Origin: Sulfurimicrobium sp964552675
GTDB lineage: Bacteria; Pseudomonadota; Gammaproteobacteria; Burkholderiales; Sulfuricellaceae
DNA length: 43,704 bases
Direction: 5' to 3'
Assembly (NCBI GenBank): GCA_964552675.1
Contig: CAZKHJ010000021.1
Location: 1 to 43,704, forward strand
The position numbers and the translations under genes were made by a program. How positions within the stretch are numbered: the first letter of the stretch is position 1; the number at the start of each line of letters is the position of its first letter. The notes beneath the pieces are model-generated. The model was not told the origin of the DNA. It made no database searches and saw only the letters and a list, made by a program, of their open reading frames with translations. Positions 1-8,081 of this stretch are shown here, piece after piece.

Positions 1-2
1 AG

Positions 3-1685
3 TTCTACGACCCGGTCAAGGAGATGTTCCTGCCCGACCGCTTCATCAAGGGCGAATGCCCCAAATGCCACGCCAGGGATCAGTATGGCGATTCCTGCGA
101 GGCCTGCGGCACCACCTACAGCCCGACCGAGCTGATCAACCCCTATTCTGCGGTATCCGGCGCCACACCTGTCACCCAAACCTCGGAACACCACTTCTTC
201 AAGCTCGGCCAATGCGAGGATTTCCTGCGCAACTGGACGCGCCACCACCTGCAATCCGAAGCAGCCAACAAGATGGAAGACTGGATCAGCTCCGGCCTGC
301 AGGACTGGGACATTTCACGCGATGCGCCCTATTTCGGCTTCGAGATCCCCGGCGCGCCGGGCAAATATTTTTACGTCTGGCTCGACGCGCCGGTAGGCTA
401 CATCGCCAGCTTCAAGAACCTGTGCAGCAAGACCAGCATGGATTTTGGCGGTTTCTGGAATCCGGACTCGCAGGCCGAGCTGTACCATTTCATCGGCAAG
501 GACATCCTCTATTTCCATGCCCTGTTCTGGCCGGCGATGCTGGAGAATGCGGCCCTGCGCGCCCCCACGCAGATTTTTGCCCACGGCTTCCTGACCGTGA
601 ACGGGCAGAAAATGTCCAAATCGCGCGGCACCTTCATCACTGCCGAAAGCTATCTCAGGCACCTCAATCCGGAATGCCTGCGCTACTACTATGCCGCCAA
701 GCTCAACGGCACCATGGAGGACATCGACCTCAACCTGGAGGATTTCGCCGCACGGGTCAACAGCGACCTGGTGGGCAAATACGTCAATATCGCCAGCCGC
801 GCCGCCGGCTTCATCCACAAGCGCTTCGGCGGCCAGCTGATTGCTGCGGCACAGCGCCGCCAGCCGGAGGAAGAAACGCTGGAAATCGAGCTGCTCGGCT
901 CGGAAGAACTGATCGCCCGCGCCTATGAAGAGCGTGACTACTCGAAGGCCGTGCGCGAAATCATGCGCCTGGCCGATGTGGTCAACCAGTTCGTCGACGC
1001 CAACAAGCCCTGGGAACTGGCCAAGCAGGACGGCATGGACACCCGCCTGCACCAGGTATGCAGCGAAATGCTCAATGCCTTCCGCATTCTCACCATCTAC
1101 CTCAGGCCCATCCTGCCGGCGCTGGCGAAGCAGGTGGAAAATTTCCTCAACCTGCCCGGCCAGCTTGACTGGCGCGACCTGAAAACCTACCCGGCCAACA
1201 CCATCAATCCCTACGAGCACCTCATGACCCGCATCGACCCGAAACAGATCGAAGCCCTGCTGGAAGCCAATCGAGAAAGCCTGCAGCCCGCCGCCGGGCA
1301 GCATTCGCCGGCACGCCATGCCGAAAAGCAGCAGCACGAAATCCAACCGATCGCCGAAACCATTTCAATTGACGATTTCAGCAAGATCGACCTGCGCATC
1401 GCCAGAATCGTCAACGCCGAGCACGTGGAAGGCGCGGAAAAGCTGCTGCGTCTGACGCTCGACATCGGCGAAGGCAAGACCCGCAACGTCTTTGCCGGCA
1501 TCAAGTCGGCCTATGCGCCGGAACAGCTGATCGGCCGCATGACCGTGATGGTCGCCAACCTCGCCCCGCGCAAGATGAAATTCGGCCTGTCCGAAGGCAT
1601 GGTGCTGGCCGCTTCCGGCGATGCGCCCGGCCTCTTCATCCTCAGCCCGGACCAGGGCGCCGAACCCGGTATGCGGGTCAAATAA
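3..1685 (+). CDS. metG: Methionyl-tRNA synthetase, 3' part (5' end outside window)
   Basis: Cytoplasmic enzyme that charges tRNA-Met with methionine. The frame is open from the first bases of the window (codon phase starts at base 3), so the start codon and the HIGH region lie upstream. Visible are a zinc knuckle with two CxxC pairs (CPKC and CEAC), the WLDAPVGY region, the catalytic KMSKS loop (QKMSKSRGT, near base 610), the helical anticodon-binding domain, and a C-terminal OB-fold tRNA-binding domain starting near IDDFSKIDLRIARI. That fused domain, also found free as Trbp111/EMAP-like proteins, marks the long dimeric bacterial MetRS. The stop is 14 bases before the next gene, so the two may be co-transcribed. 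Identification is secure; only the N-terminus is unseen. Confidence 0.97.
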   Translation, partial: FYDPVKEMFLPDRFIKGECPKCHARDQYGDSCEACGTTYSPTELINPYSAVSGATPVTQTSEHHFFKLGQCEDFLRNWTRHHLQSEAANKMEDWISSGLQDWDISRDAPYFGFEIPGAPGKYFYVWLDAPVGYIASFKNLCSKTSMDFGGFWNPDSQAELYHFIGKDILYFHALFWPAMLENAALRAPTQIFAHGFLTVNGQKMSKSRGTFITAESYLRHLNPECLRYYYAAKLNGTMEDIDLNLEDFAARVNSDLVGKYVNIASRAAGFIHKRFGGQLIAAAQRRQPEEETLEIELLGSEELIARAYEERDYSKAVREIMRLADVVNQFVDANKPWELAKQDGMDTRLHQVCSEMLNAFRILTIYLRPILPALAKQVENFLNLPGQLDWRDLKTYPANTINPYEHLMTRIDPKQIEALLEANRESLQPAAGQHSPARHAEKQQHEIQPIAETISIDDFSKIDLRIARIVNAEHVEGAEKLLRLTLDIGEGKTRNVFAGIKSAYAPEQLIGRMTVMVANLAPRKMKFGLSEGMVLAASGDAPGLFILSPDQGAEPGMRVK

Positions 1686-1699
1686 GCGCAGCAGCCATC

Positions 1700-2308
1700 A
1701 TGCGCACCCGCCTGGCCCTGGCGCTGATCGCCTCAAGTCCCTGCCTCGCCCAGGCCTTCATCGCGCCGGACAGGGATCTCAACGTCCACGCCGAACGCGA
1801 TGGCGACACGCTCCATGTCACCGTGGACATGCGGGTAGCGGTCAAACCCCGCCGCGCCTGGGAAGTCATGACCGATTTCGACCGCATGGCGGGATTCGTG
1901 CCCAATCTTTCCAGCAGCAGGATCGTGGCGCGTAACGGCAACCGGCTCAAGGTGGCGCAGAAAGGCACCTACACCCTGGGCCTGTGGAATTTCCCCTTCG
2001 AATCCATGCGCGATGTGGAGCTGTTTCCCTATACCAGGGTCACCTCCCACGCCACCGGCGGCAGCATGAAAAACATGGACAGCGTCACCTATTTCGAGGC
2101 CGAAGGGCAGAACACCCGCGTCAACTACAACGCGACGCTCACCCCTGCGCTCTCGATCCCGCCGCTGCTCGGCCCCAGCCTGATCAGCAGCGAGGTGCGC
2201 GAACAGTTCCAGGGCATGCACGACGAAATGCTGAGGCGCGAACAAATCGCAAAACAATCCGCCCCGCAAGTCGCTGCCGCGCGCAAACGGACTCAGCGGC
2301 GCGCCTAG
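1700..2308 (+). CDS. Secreted SRPBCC (cyclase/dehydrase-like) protein
   Basis: A 202-residue protein with a probable signal peptide (MRTRLALALIASSPCLAQA, then FIAPDRD), so it is likely periplasmic. The body fits the START/SRPBCC helix-grip fold of the polyketide cyclase/dehydrase type: an RRAWEVMTDFDRMAGFVPNL segment followed by strands and a long C-terminal helix ending in a basic tail (RKRTQRRA). Such proteins bind a hydrophobic ligand in a cavity; no substrate can be assigned. It follows metG by 14 bases with no strong Shine-Dalgarno. The start was chosen because it immediately precedes the signal peptide. Fold assignment is fairly confident; function is unknown. Confidence 0.8.
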   Translation: MRTRLALALIASSPCLAQAFIAPDRDLNVHAERDGDTLHVTVDMRVAVKPRRAWEVMTDFDRMAGFVPNLSSSRIVARNGNRLKVAQKGTYTLGLWNFPFESMRDVELFPYTRVTSHATGGSMKNMDSVTYFEAEGQNTRVNYNATLTPALSIPPLLGPSLISSEVREQFQGMHDEMLRREQIAKQSAPQVAAARKRTQRRA

Positions 2309-2309
2309 A

Positions 2310-2396
2310 AAAGCGCTCGGCCTTGCCGAGTTCGTGCACACCAAGTATCGCAAAAATGTTCTTGGCCAGATTGATCCCGATGGTGATAATGCTCAT
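2310..2396 (-). pseudogene. IS110-family transposase N-terminal stub
   Basis: On the minus strand a start at 2396, preceded by a GGAGGGG-like ribosome site, opens with MSIITIGINLAKNIFAILGV and continues HELGKAERF. This closely resembles the first ~28 residues of IS110/IS1111-type transposases (IGIDLAKNxFxxHGVDExGK), which carry the first DEDD-motif acidic residue. Here that position is Asn (GINLAK) rather than Asp. The similarity stops at about 2310, where the frame runs into the end of the SRPBCC gene on the other strand, so the rest of the transposase is missing. It is a decayed fragment next to a partial attC-like site. Confidence 0.6.
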
Positions 2397-2493
2397 GACA
2401 TTCCCCTCCTGGCGATTTAGATGAAATCCGGAAATTCCATCTTGGCACTTTCGATGCCGTTCGCGGCAACTTCGCCGCACCCTCGGGGCGGGG

Positions 2494-2515
2494 AAATCCC
2501 TTTCATTCGTTAGGC
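2494..2515 (+). other. Partial integron attC-like site, right half with core GTTAGGC
   Basis: The stretch ends with GTTAGGC (2509-2515), a canonical attC R' core site, preceded by AATCCCTTTCATTC, which resembles the right arm of proteobacterial attC sites. The next gene starts 5 bases after the core with no ribosome-binding site, as in integron gene cassettes. The left half of this site is not recognisable. Confidence 0.5.
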
Positions 2516-2519
2516 TTTT

Positions 2520-2921
2520 ATGTCAGCAATTGAATACCGTCATAATTTTCCTCTTGCCGCTACCGATGTGGCTGCTGTTTTTGATGCGTCCGGCATTCGG
2601 CGCCCCACTAATGATTTGGCGCGAATCGAACGAATGTTTGCCAATGCAAACTTGATCCTCTCCGCTTGGCATGAAGGCAAACTCGTTGGAGTGTGCCGCG
2701 CCCTGACTGATTTCAGCTATTGTTGCTACCTATCCGATCTTGCAGTGGATAAGACGTTTCAAAAACACGGCATCGGGCGTGAACTGATTGACCGCGTTCG
2801 CTCTGCTATTGGAGAAGATGTGGCACTTGTCCTGTTGTCTGCACCTGAAGCAATGGCGTATTACCCCAAGGCCGGTTTCGAGAAAATTGAAAATGGGTTC
2901 ATCATCAAACGCATCCGGTAG
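2520..2921 (+). CDS. GNAT-family N-acetyltransferase in a cassette-like context
   Basis: A 133-residue GNAT acetyltransferase that would transfer acetyl from acetyl-CoA to an unknown amine. The core shows strand-helix elements, the central LSDLAVDKTFQKHGIGREL segment with the acetyl-CoA-binding Q/RxxGxG/A loop (QKHGIG), and a C-terminal YYPKAGFEKI motif. It is noticeably more AT-rich than metG or the fumarase. The start lies 5 bases after a GTTAGGC core, no Shine-Dalgarno is visible, and an attC-like left half begins 6 bases after the stop. These are hallmarks of an integron gene cassette, although no integrase is in the window. Family is confident; substrate unknown. Confidence 0.88.
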   Translation: MSAIEYRHNFPLAATDVAAVFDASGIRRPTNDLARIERMFANANLILSAWHEGKLVGVCRALTDFSYCCYLSDLAVDKTFQKHGIGRELIDRVRSAIGEDVALVLLSAPEAMAYYPKAGFEKIENGFIIKRIR

Positions 2922-2927
2922 CTCCAA

Positions 2928-2956
2928 GCCTAGCCCGGCAGTCAAGCGGGACGCCG
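2928..2956 (+). other. attC-like left half after the GNAT gene
   Basis: GCCTAGC (2928-2934) is one base from GCCTAAC, the complement of the GTTAGGC core upstream of the gene. It is followed by CCGGCAGTCAAGCGGGACGC, which resembles the R''-L'' half of proteobacterial attC sites. No right half follows before the toxin-antitoxin genes, so the site looks truncated. Confidence 0.5.
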
Positions 2957-2996
2957 TATAGAAAATCGTGGCCTGTCCCCTATTATGTGTCGGACA

Positions 2997-3335
2997 TTAC
3001 ACCGGGGAGTGAGTTTTGAGCCAATCACGTAGCGCGGCGTTCATTCGGGTCTGCCAGCCAGGGCCAGCGGCACGGAAGGCAGCAAGAATGTCACGGTCGA
3101 ATCGAATGGTAGTTGATTCCTTGTCGCTTCCCGCAGGGCGCCCGCGCTGCCTCCGGTACGATTCGATCCCGGCTTGCATTTCTTTGCGCGTCAGCGGCCG
3201 TTCGTCCTCGTTCTGGCCGTCCCAAACATACGGAGCCCTGGCGCGCACCTTGGCCACGTCAGTCTCACTCTCGCCGCGCATGCTAGCGGCGCGCATTTTA
3301 TCGGTCGTCGTTGAAGTCATTTTCGAGCCAGCCAT
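2997..3335 (-). CDS. brnA: BrnA-family antitoxin
   Basis: Antitoxin of the type II BrnT/BrnA module: it binds and neutralises the BrnT ribonuclease toxin and, in studied systems, represses the shared promoter. The start at 3335 was chosen because an AAGGAG site lies 7 bases upstream; the frame is open further up but without support. The N-terminal half is charged (MAGSKMTSTTTDKMR onward). The C-terminal half carries a ribbon-helix-helix-like DNA-binding segment, TTIRFDRDILAAFRAAGPGW followed by QTRMNAALRDWLKTH, typical of the family. It overlaps the end of brnT by 38 bases, toxin first, the usual order for this family. Confidence 0.88.
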   Translation of the reverse strand: MAGSKMTSTTTDKMRAASMRGESETDVAKVRARAPYVWDGQNEDERPLTRKEMQAGIESYRRQRGRPAGSDKESTTIRFDRDILAAFRAAGPGWQTRMNAALRDWLKTHSPV

Positions 3336-3600
3336 GGTAAGCACTCCTTTCCTCTTCGCTCGCCGGCCGGAAACTAACGATCCGCAGGGCGTCTTCGCGC
3401 GCCACATGCACCACTGTCAGCACCGCCAGCACATCGAACACGTAAGCGAACGATTGCGTCCGCTGTTCGCCGCTTCGCACACTCTCAACATCAAGACGGT
3501 ATGGGCTTTCCAGCACCATCAACACATCAGCGAAGTCCAGCCCGTGCTTGTCGAGGTTGGCTTGCCGCTTCGTTTCGTCCCAGAGAATGCGCATACTCAT
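3298..3600 (-). CDS. brnT: BrnT-family ribonuclease toxin
   Basis: Toxin of a type II toxin-antitoxin pair, a RelE-fold ribonuclease that blocks translation by RNA cleavage. Family signatures are visible: the opening RILWDETKRQANLDKHGLDF, the VLMVLESPYRLD segment, VVHVAREDALRIVSFRPAS and the C-terminal ERSAYHGW. About 100 residues is the usual length. Two ATGs are possible, 3600 and 3594, and neither has a strong ribosome site. A TTGACT/CACAAT promoter with an inverted repeat lies directly upstream, consistent with autoregulation. The pair lies next to a cassette-like GNAT gene and a MITE-like repeat, so the patch was probably acquired. Confidence 0.9.
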   Translation of the reverse strand: MSMRILWDETKRQANLDKHGLDFADVLMVLESPYRLDVESVRSGEQRTQSFAYVFDVLAVLTVVHVAREDALRIVSFRPASEEERSAYHGWLENDFNDDR

Positions 3601-3607
3601 CGGCTTT

Positions 3608-3649
3608 ATTGTGGTAACAGTAATTCGGGAAGTCAAGAATTTCCGTTAC
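3608..3649 (-). promoter_or_regulatory. brnTA promoter with overlapping inverted-repeat operator
   Basis: On the minus strand TTGACT (3631-3636) and CACAAT (3608-3613) are 17 bases apart. A 13-base imperfect inverted repeat overlaps them: GTAACAGTAATTC (3614-3626) and GAATTTCCGTTAC (3637-3649), matching at 11 of 13 positions. One half fills the spacer and the other lies just upstream of the -35, so a bound dimer would block RNA polymerase. BrnA is the likely ligand (inference from family behaviour). Confidence 0.6.
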
Positions 3650-3668
3650 TACATTACCTGAGACACAA

Positions 3669-3899
3669 TAATTATCCTGGAAACCTCAGTTCGTTTACCG
3701 CAAAGATCGCAAGGGTCTTCCCCGTGGTTGTATTCCGCTGAAGCGGAACAACGCACGCGAAGGCGCGAAGGCGCAAAGAAAACGAGGACATGCAGATTAT
3801 CTGGCATTCACCAGTCTGGTGACTGGACAGATTCAGATCACGCATTGTTTTTACTTCGTGTTCTTTGCGCCTTTGCGGTTCAACTGCTTTTTTTGGGGT
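3669..3899. repeat. MITE-like dispersed repeat, copy A
   Basis: First of three copies (others at 9637-9814 and 24443-24686). It starts TAATTATCCTGGAAACC and ends with a CAACTGCTTTTTTT stretch. Inside are the short palindrome TTCCGCTGAAGCGGAA and a long-range inverted repeat pairing GCGAAGGCGCAAAGAA with TTCTTTGCGCCTTTGC. No credible coding frame is shared by all copies. The right terminal repeat is more degraded than in copy B. Confidence 0.8.
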
Positions 3900-3924
3900 T
3901 ATGCGTATTTCCTCACTGAAACGC

Positions 3925-4767
3925 CTACTGCTCCACCAGTTCCACGCGCCGGTTCTTGGCTTTCCCTGCTTCGCTCTTGTTGGAGGCGACGGGGCTCAGT
4001 GAGGCAACCCCGTATGGCTTGAGCCTGGACGCGGCAATGCCATGTTTGGACCCCAGCGAATTGGCTACGGCAGCTGCACGGTCTTTTGAAAGCTTCATGT
4101 TGGCATCGAACGATCCCGTGTTATCGGTATGGCCGACGACATAAAGCATGAGCGCATTGTTGCTCTTGAGCAGCTTGGCGATCTCGGCGATCGCCGCATC
4201 GGATTCGGGTTTGATCTCCGACTTGCCGGTATCGAAATAGATACCGTACACAGAAACATGGCCCGTCGTTTTGATGTCGTTGCCCATCGCCTCGGCATTG
4301 GCTTCGACTACCTGCTGCATGGCCTCTTTTTCAACAATGGTGAGCCGGTACAGGGTTGGCCAGGCCAGCACCGCCACCCAGATTTCCTTGCCGTCCTTTT
4401 CCAGCCTGATGGTCGCACTCCAGGGGCGTTCACCATTGAAAATAGTTTTGCCCCCGATCTGGGTAAGCGCATTCTCGATATTCCTGACCACCTTGAGATC
4501 ACCCGGCCCCTTGGCACCCTGCATGAGGTTGTATTCAAAATAGTATTTGTGGCCTTCCACCGCGATCTTGGAAACTTTCTTGTCCTCCTGAACGAGGAAT
4601 TCGTGCCGGTCGAAATCCTTTTCCTTGCACGAACCGATGCGAAAATCCGGCATTCTCGTCAGCAGCGGATGATCTGCACACCCCTTTGCATCCTGTTCCG
4701 CAGCGATGCCATTCAGGCCGGTCAATATGCACCCCATGGCCAAAAGCAGCGTAAGCATTTTTTTCAT
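3925..4767 (-). CDS. OmpA-family peptidoglycan-associated protein
   Basis: A 280-residue exported protein. The signal peptide is residues ~1-22 (MKKMLTLLLAMGCILTGLNG). A ~150-residue N-terminal region of unknown fold follows, then a C-terminal OmpA-like domain with YGIYFDTGKSEIKPES, VVGHTDNTGSFDANMKLSKDRAAAV and the closing NRRVELVEQ. In this family the conserved Asp and Arg bind diaminopimelate of peptidoglycan, tethering the envelope. Cys30 and Cys47 in the mature part could form a disulfide; Cys12 lies in the signal peptide, and I do not see a clear lipobox. The start has an AAGGAG site at good spacing, directly next to a long perfect hairpin. It follows the DUF748 gene on the same strand with 119 bases between. 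Confidence 0.88.
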   Translation of the reverse strand: MKKMLTLLLAMGCILTGLNGIAAEQDAKGCADHPLLTRMPDFRIGSCKEKDFDRHEFLVQEDKKVSKIAVEGHKYYFEYNLMQGAKGPGDLKVVRNIENALTQIGGKTIFNGERPWSATIRLEKDGKEIWVAVLAWPTLYRLTIVEKEAMQQVVEANAEAMGNDIKTTGHVSVYGIYFDTGKSEIKPESDAAIAEIAKLLKSNNALMLYVVGHTDNTGSFDANMKLSKDRAAAVANSLGSKHGIAASRLKPYGVASLSPVASNKSEAGKAKNRRVELVEQ

Positions 4768-4781
4768 CGCACTCTCTCCTT

Positions 4782-4837
4782 AGAGCCTATTTCAGTAGGT
4801 TTCATGCCTCGGTATGAAACCTACTGAAATAGGCTCT
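4782..4837. repeat. 24-bp perfect inverted repeat with 8-nt loop
   Basis: AGAGCCTATTTCAGTAGG continuing to TTTCAT (4782-4805) is perfectly complementary to 4814-4837 across the loop GCCTCGGT. It lies just upstream of the OmpA-family gene's ribosome site (about 3 bases) and 49 bases after the DUF748 stop. There is no long T-run, so it is not a classic terminator. It could be a transposon remnant or a structured leader. Confidence 0.75.
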
Positions 4838-4886
4838 TAATTGACTGAAAAACAATCACCCCGGCGTGGCGCGAGACGGCCCAGGG

Positions 4887-7800
4887 TCAGCGCGCGCCCA
4901 GCGAGAAATTCACCCGGCTGAGGCTGCCTTTCGTCTCCTCGCCTGCCTTGGCCGTCCGGGGGGCGAGCAGGAACACTCTTTCCGCTTCGATCCGGCCGGT
5001 GCCGGTGAGGTATTCCTTGGCGGCCTGGGCGCGGTGGTTGGCGAGTTCGCGCAGATCGTCCGCATCCGCCTGAAAGTGCGCCAGCAGCAGTTTTTCCATT
5101 TCCGCCACGGGCAGATCCTTGGCCAGACCGACCAGGTTGCGCGGCTTGTTGGGGATTTTTTCCTGCTTGTAAGCCGCCGTGAGGTAGCGCGCGTATTCCG
5201 CTGACTCCACCTTCACTTCATCCACCGACGCGGGGGCTTTCTCCTCCTTGAGCAGTTCCTTGAATTTCTGTGCCTTGACCTTGTGTTCCAGCTGCACCCG
5301 TTTCAGCCCATCCACATCACTGGCCGGATCGACCTGGCCGGTGATGTCCAGCTTCAGCCCTGGGCGATCCTGCAACGCCTTGACCAGAGAGGCGAGCTTG
5401 GTTTCCGCCGGCTGGTCGAGTTCATGGCGGCCAGGGGCGAATGCCAGATAGTCCAGTTCCTCGCCACCGCCGAACAGGCTGCCGATCAGGGCAAAGGGGG
5501 CGGTCACTGCCTTGACCACCAGATTGACGATCACCTTGATGACGAGCCCGCCCACGCTGAACTGGGGATCGTCCAGCGAGCCGGAAATGGGCAGGTTGAT
5601 GTCGATATTGCCGTTGCGGTCCTTGAGCAGGGCGACCGCCAGCAAAACCGGCAATTTGGTCGCCTGAGGGCTTTCGACCTTGTCGCCGAAGGTCAGCTGG
5701 TTGAGAAACAGATGGTTCTCGGCCACAAGCTGGCGATTCTCGATCTTGTATTTCACGTCGAAAGAAAGCTTGCCCTTCTGTATCCCATAACCCGCATATT
5801 TTGCGGAATAAGGTTCAAGCGATGAAAGCTCGAAATCCTTGAGATTCGCGACCAGATCCAGGAACAGGTTGCCCGCCAGCGGGTTGATTCTGCCATTGAT
5901 ATCGAGCTGCCCCTGGTTGTCCACGCGGCCGTTGAGGCCGACTTCGGCCAGCACGCCGGGGTCGGAGGAAAGTCCGGTGACGGCGCCCCCCAGGCTGGTC
6001 AGATGGGCGTCATAGTTGGGCTTGATGAAGTAGTCGGAAAAATCCACCTGCCCGTTGCGCAGGGAAAACCTGGCGACATTGACCTGGTAGCCGGGAGGGG
6101 TTGCCGCCGGGGCGTTTTCCCCTTCGGGCGCCTTGGCTTTTGCCTCTGCCGCCGCTTTGCTGCGCGCCGGTTTCAGCACGCTTTGCAGGTTGAGCGTGCC
6201 ATCCTCATTGATGATCAGGCGCGAATAGAAGTCGGTCAGCGCGACTTCGGCAATATCAATGCGGGGCGGCTGGGTGGAAAGATCAATGCGTTTCAGGCTG
6301 AGGCTGTTCCATTTAAGGAAGTCATCCTCTTCTTCCTTGTCGATGGCGGCCAGGCGGCTGATCCCGGCATCGCCACGGAAGGCCATTTCGGGAGAGCCCG
6401 ACGCACCGGCCTTCAGGCTCAGGTCGCCTTTGGCCGAAACGGCCCCATCGGTCAGGATGATGGAGAGCATGTCGGTGAAATATGGCTGAAAGGGTTTGAG
6501 TTTGAGGCCTTTCAGTTCCACGCCGAGCTTGGCGGCAAGAGGGTTCAGGCCTGCCGTGCCCGCCACGGCCAGCGACCCGGTCTTGTTGGTCTGCAGGCCC
6601 AGCGTCACTTTGGCGAGACGATCCTTCTCGCTGGAAATGTCGCTCGCTTCGATGCTGATATTGTCCAGCGCCAGATTGACCGGTTCCTCCGGTTTCGCAT
6701 CGGTGAACCTGATGCCATAGTCAGCCAGGGAAAGTTTTTTCAGCGCGAATTGCCATGGCTTGCTGCCGGCCTGCTGCGAGCTTGACGGCGCGGACGACTG
6801 GGGCGCGGACAAGGCCAGCAGGTCGATCTCGCCCCTGGCATTGCGCCCGAGCTGGAACATGCCGCGCGAAGTGGCGAACTCGTCCAGCACGGCATTGCGC
6901 CCGGCAAGGTCAACATTGCCGCCGCGCAGCGCCAGCGCGCCAATTTCGACCAGGGCTGCTTTCGCTTCCGCCTCCTTCAGGCTCAAGCCATCCACTGCCA
7001 GCTCGCGCAGGGAAAAGGCCTGTGCCGTGCCGGCAAAGTTTGCGCCGCCCTCCGCCACCCTGGCCTCGTTCGCCGCCACCACCAGCTTGCCGTCCGGCAG
7101 ATGGAATTCCGCCTGTTCCAGGGTCGCGCTGCGCAATGCAGCTTTCTTCCGCGTCAGATCCGCCGACTGGATATCCACCGCAATCAGGGCCGCGCTTGCC
7201 AGAGGCTTGTCCCCGGCCATGGTGAGCCGCACGTCGCGCAGTGCCGCCTTGCCGGATAATGCAACGGTTGGCGGCTTGCCGGGCGGCTGGGAGAAATCGA
7301 TCTCCATGCTGGCATCAAGCTTGCCCGAAGGCAGGGCGATATCCTGTTGCAGCGGAACATATTCGAAGTAGCGCGCCAGATCCAGGGCGCTGACTGCGAT
7401 ATTGACCGAGCTCTCCCGCGTCTTGCTGAAGGGCTTGAGCTCCCCGCTTACCTGCACGGGCGCGCCATTGACGCTGGCGGCAAAGGTCGGCTTGACGAAA
7501 ATCTCCGCCTCGTAGGGCAGGTTGGAGAGGAAGGGAATCAGCAGTTTCAGGTCCGAGACCAGATGCCGCGCGTTCTGCGGCCGGTCATCGAACTCGATCC
7601 GGCCCCCTTCCACCTGAATGTTGTTGAGAGAATAGCGGGCGGGAGAATCGGCAGGCTTGAGCAGCTCGGCGATGATATCGTCGATATTGTAGGAAGCATC
7701 CCTGTTCCGCACGATCCGGATGCTGGGCGATTTGACCCTGAGTTCGTGCAGCACCGGCGCGCCTTCGAAAAGCGAGGCCGCTTCCAGATTGGCGTGCAGT

Positions 7801-8069
7801 TCTTCAACGGCAATAAAATCCGCGCTGCCGCCCTTCTCCCGCATGGCAAAACCGCCAACCGTCACCGCAAGGCGCAGCGGATTGATATGCAGCTCGCGGA
7901 TCGCGACCGGGCGGTGGAATTTCTCTTCCAGCGCCCTGGCGGCAAAATGCCTGACAATGGGCGGCAGCGCCAGGGCGCCCAGCACGACAAAGGCCAGAAA
8001 TCCGCCCCCTGCCCACAGCAACGCCTTTTTCAGACTGATTCGCTTGATGAAACCGGGCAATGGCATCAT
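4887..8069 (-). CDS. DUF748/AsmA-like large envelope protein
   Basis: A 1060-residue protein with a single N-terminal transmembrane anchor (residues ~14-36, LLWAGGGFLAFVVLGALALP). The long periplasmic body is built of repeated beta-rich segments (for example VAIRELHINPLRLAVTVGGF, YSLNNIQVEGGRIEFDDRP, FSLRNGQVDFSDYFIKPNYD) typical of DUF748, a relative of AsmA/TamB proteins thought to bridge the periplasm in lipid or envelope homeostasis. The end carries an OmpA-like subdomain (YLAFAPGRHELDQPAETKLASL). Two adjacent ATGs, 8069 and 8066, follow an AAGGA site; the second has the better spacing. It starts only 12 bases after the fumarase stop, so it may be co-transcribed. Family is confident; exact role unknown. 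Confidence 0.87.
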   Translation of the reverse strand: MMPLPGFIKRISLKKALLWAGGGFLAFVVLGALALPPIVRHFAARALEEKFHRPVAIRELHINPLRLAVTVGGFAMREKGGSADFIAVEELHANLEAASLFEGAPVLHELRVKSPSIRIVRNRDASYNIDDIIAELLKPADSPARYSLNNIQVEGGRIEFDDRPQNARHLVSDLKLLIPFLSNLPYEAEIFVKPTFAASVNGAPVQVSGELKPFSKTRESSVNIAVSALDLARYFEYVPLQQDIALPSGKLDASMEIDFSQPPGKPPTVALSGKAALRDVRLTMAGDKPLASAALIAVDIQSADLTRKKAALRSATLEQAEFHLPDGKLVVAANEARVAEGGANFAGTAQAFSLRELAVDGLSLKEAEAKAALVEIGALALRGGNVDLAGRNAVLDEFATSRGMFQLGRNARGEIDLLALSAPQSSAPSSSQQAGSKPWQFALKKLSLADYGIRFTDAKPEEPVNLALDNISIEASDISSEKDRLAKVTLGLQTNKTGSLAVAGTAGLNPLAAKLGVELKGLKLKPFQPYFTDMLSIILTDGAVSAKGDLSLKAGASGSPEMAFRGDAGISRLAAIDKEEEDDFLKWNSLSLKRIDLSTQPPRIDIAEVALTDFYSRLIINEDGTLNLQSVLKPARSKAAAEAKAKAPEGENAPAATPPGYQVNVARFSLRNGQVDFSDYFIKPNYDAHLTSLGGAVTGLSSDPGVLAEVGLNGRVDNQGQLDINGRINPLAGNLFLDLVANLKDFELSSLEPYSAKYAGYGIQKGKLSFDVKYKIENRQLVAENHLFLNQLTFGDKVESPQATKLPVLLAVALLKDRNGNIDINLPISGSLDDPQFSVGGLVIKVIVNLVVKAVTAPFALIGSLFGGGEELDYLAFAPGRHELDQPAETKLASLVKALQDRPGLKLDITGQVDPASDVDGLKRVQLEHKVKAQKFKELLKEEKAPASVDEVKVESAEYARYLTAAYKQEKIPNKPRNLVGLAKDLPVAEMEKLLLAHFQADADDLRELANHRAQAAKEYLTGTGRIEAERVFLLAPRTAKAGEETKGSLSRVNFSLGAR

Positions 8070-8081
8070 TTTCCTTACTCC

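Noticed and set aside
3728..4022. Short frames in the MITE-like repeat (FFAPLRFNCFF-type peptides)
   Set aside because: The same peptide fragments recur because the DNA repeat recurs; frames are not conserved between copies and start signals are absent.
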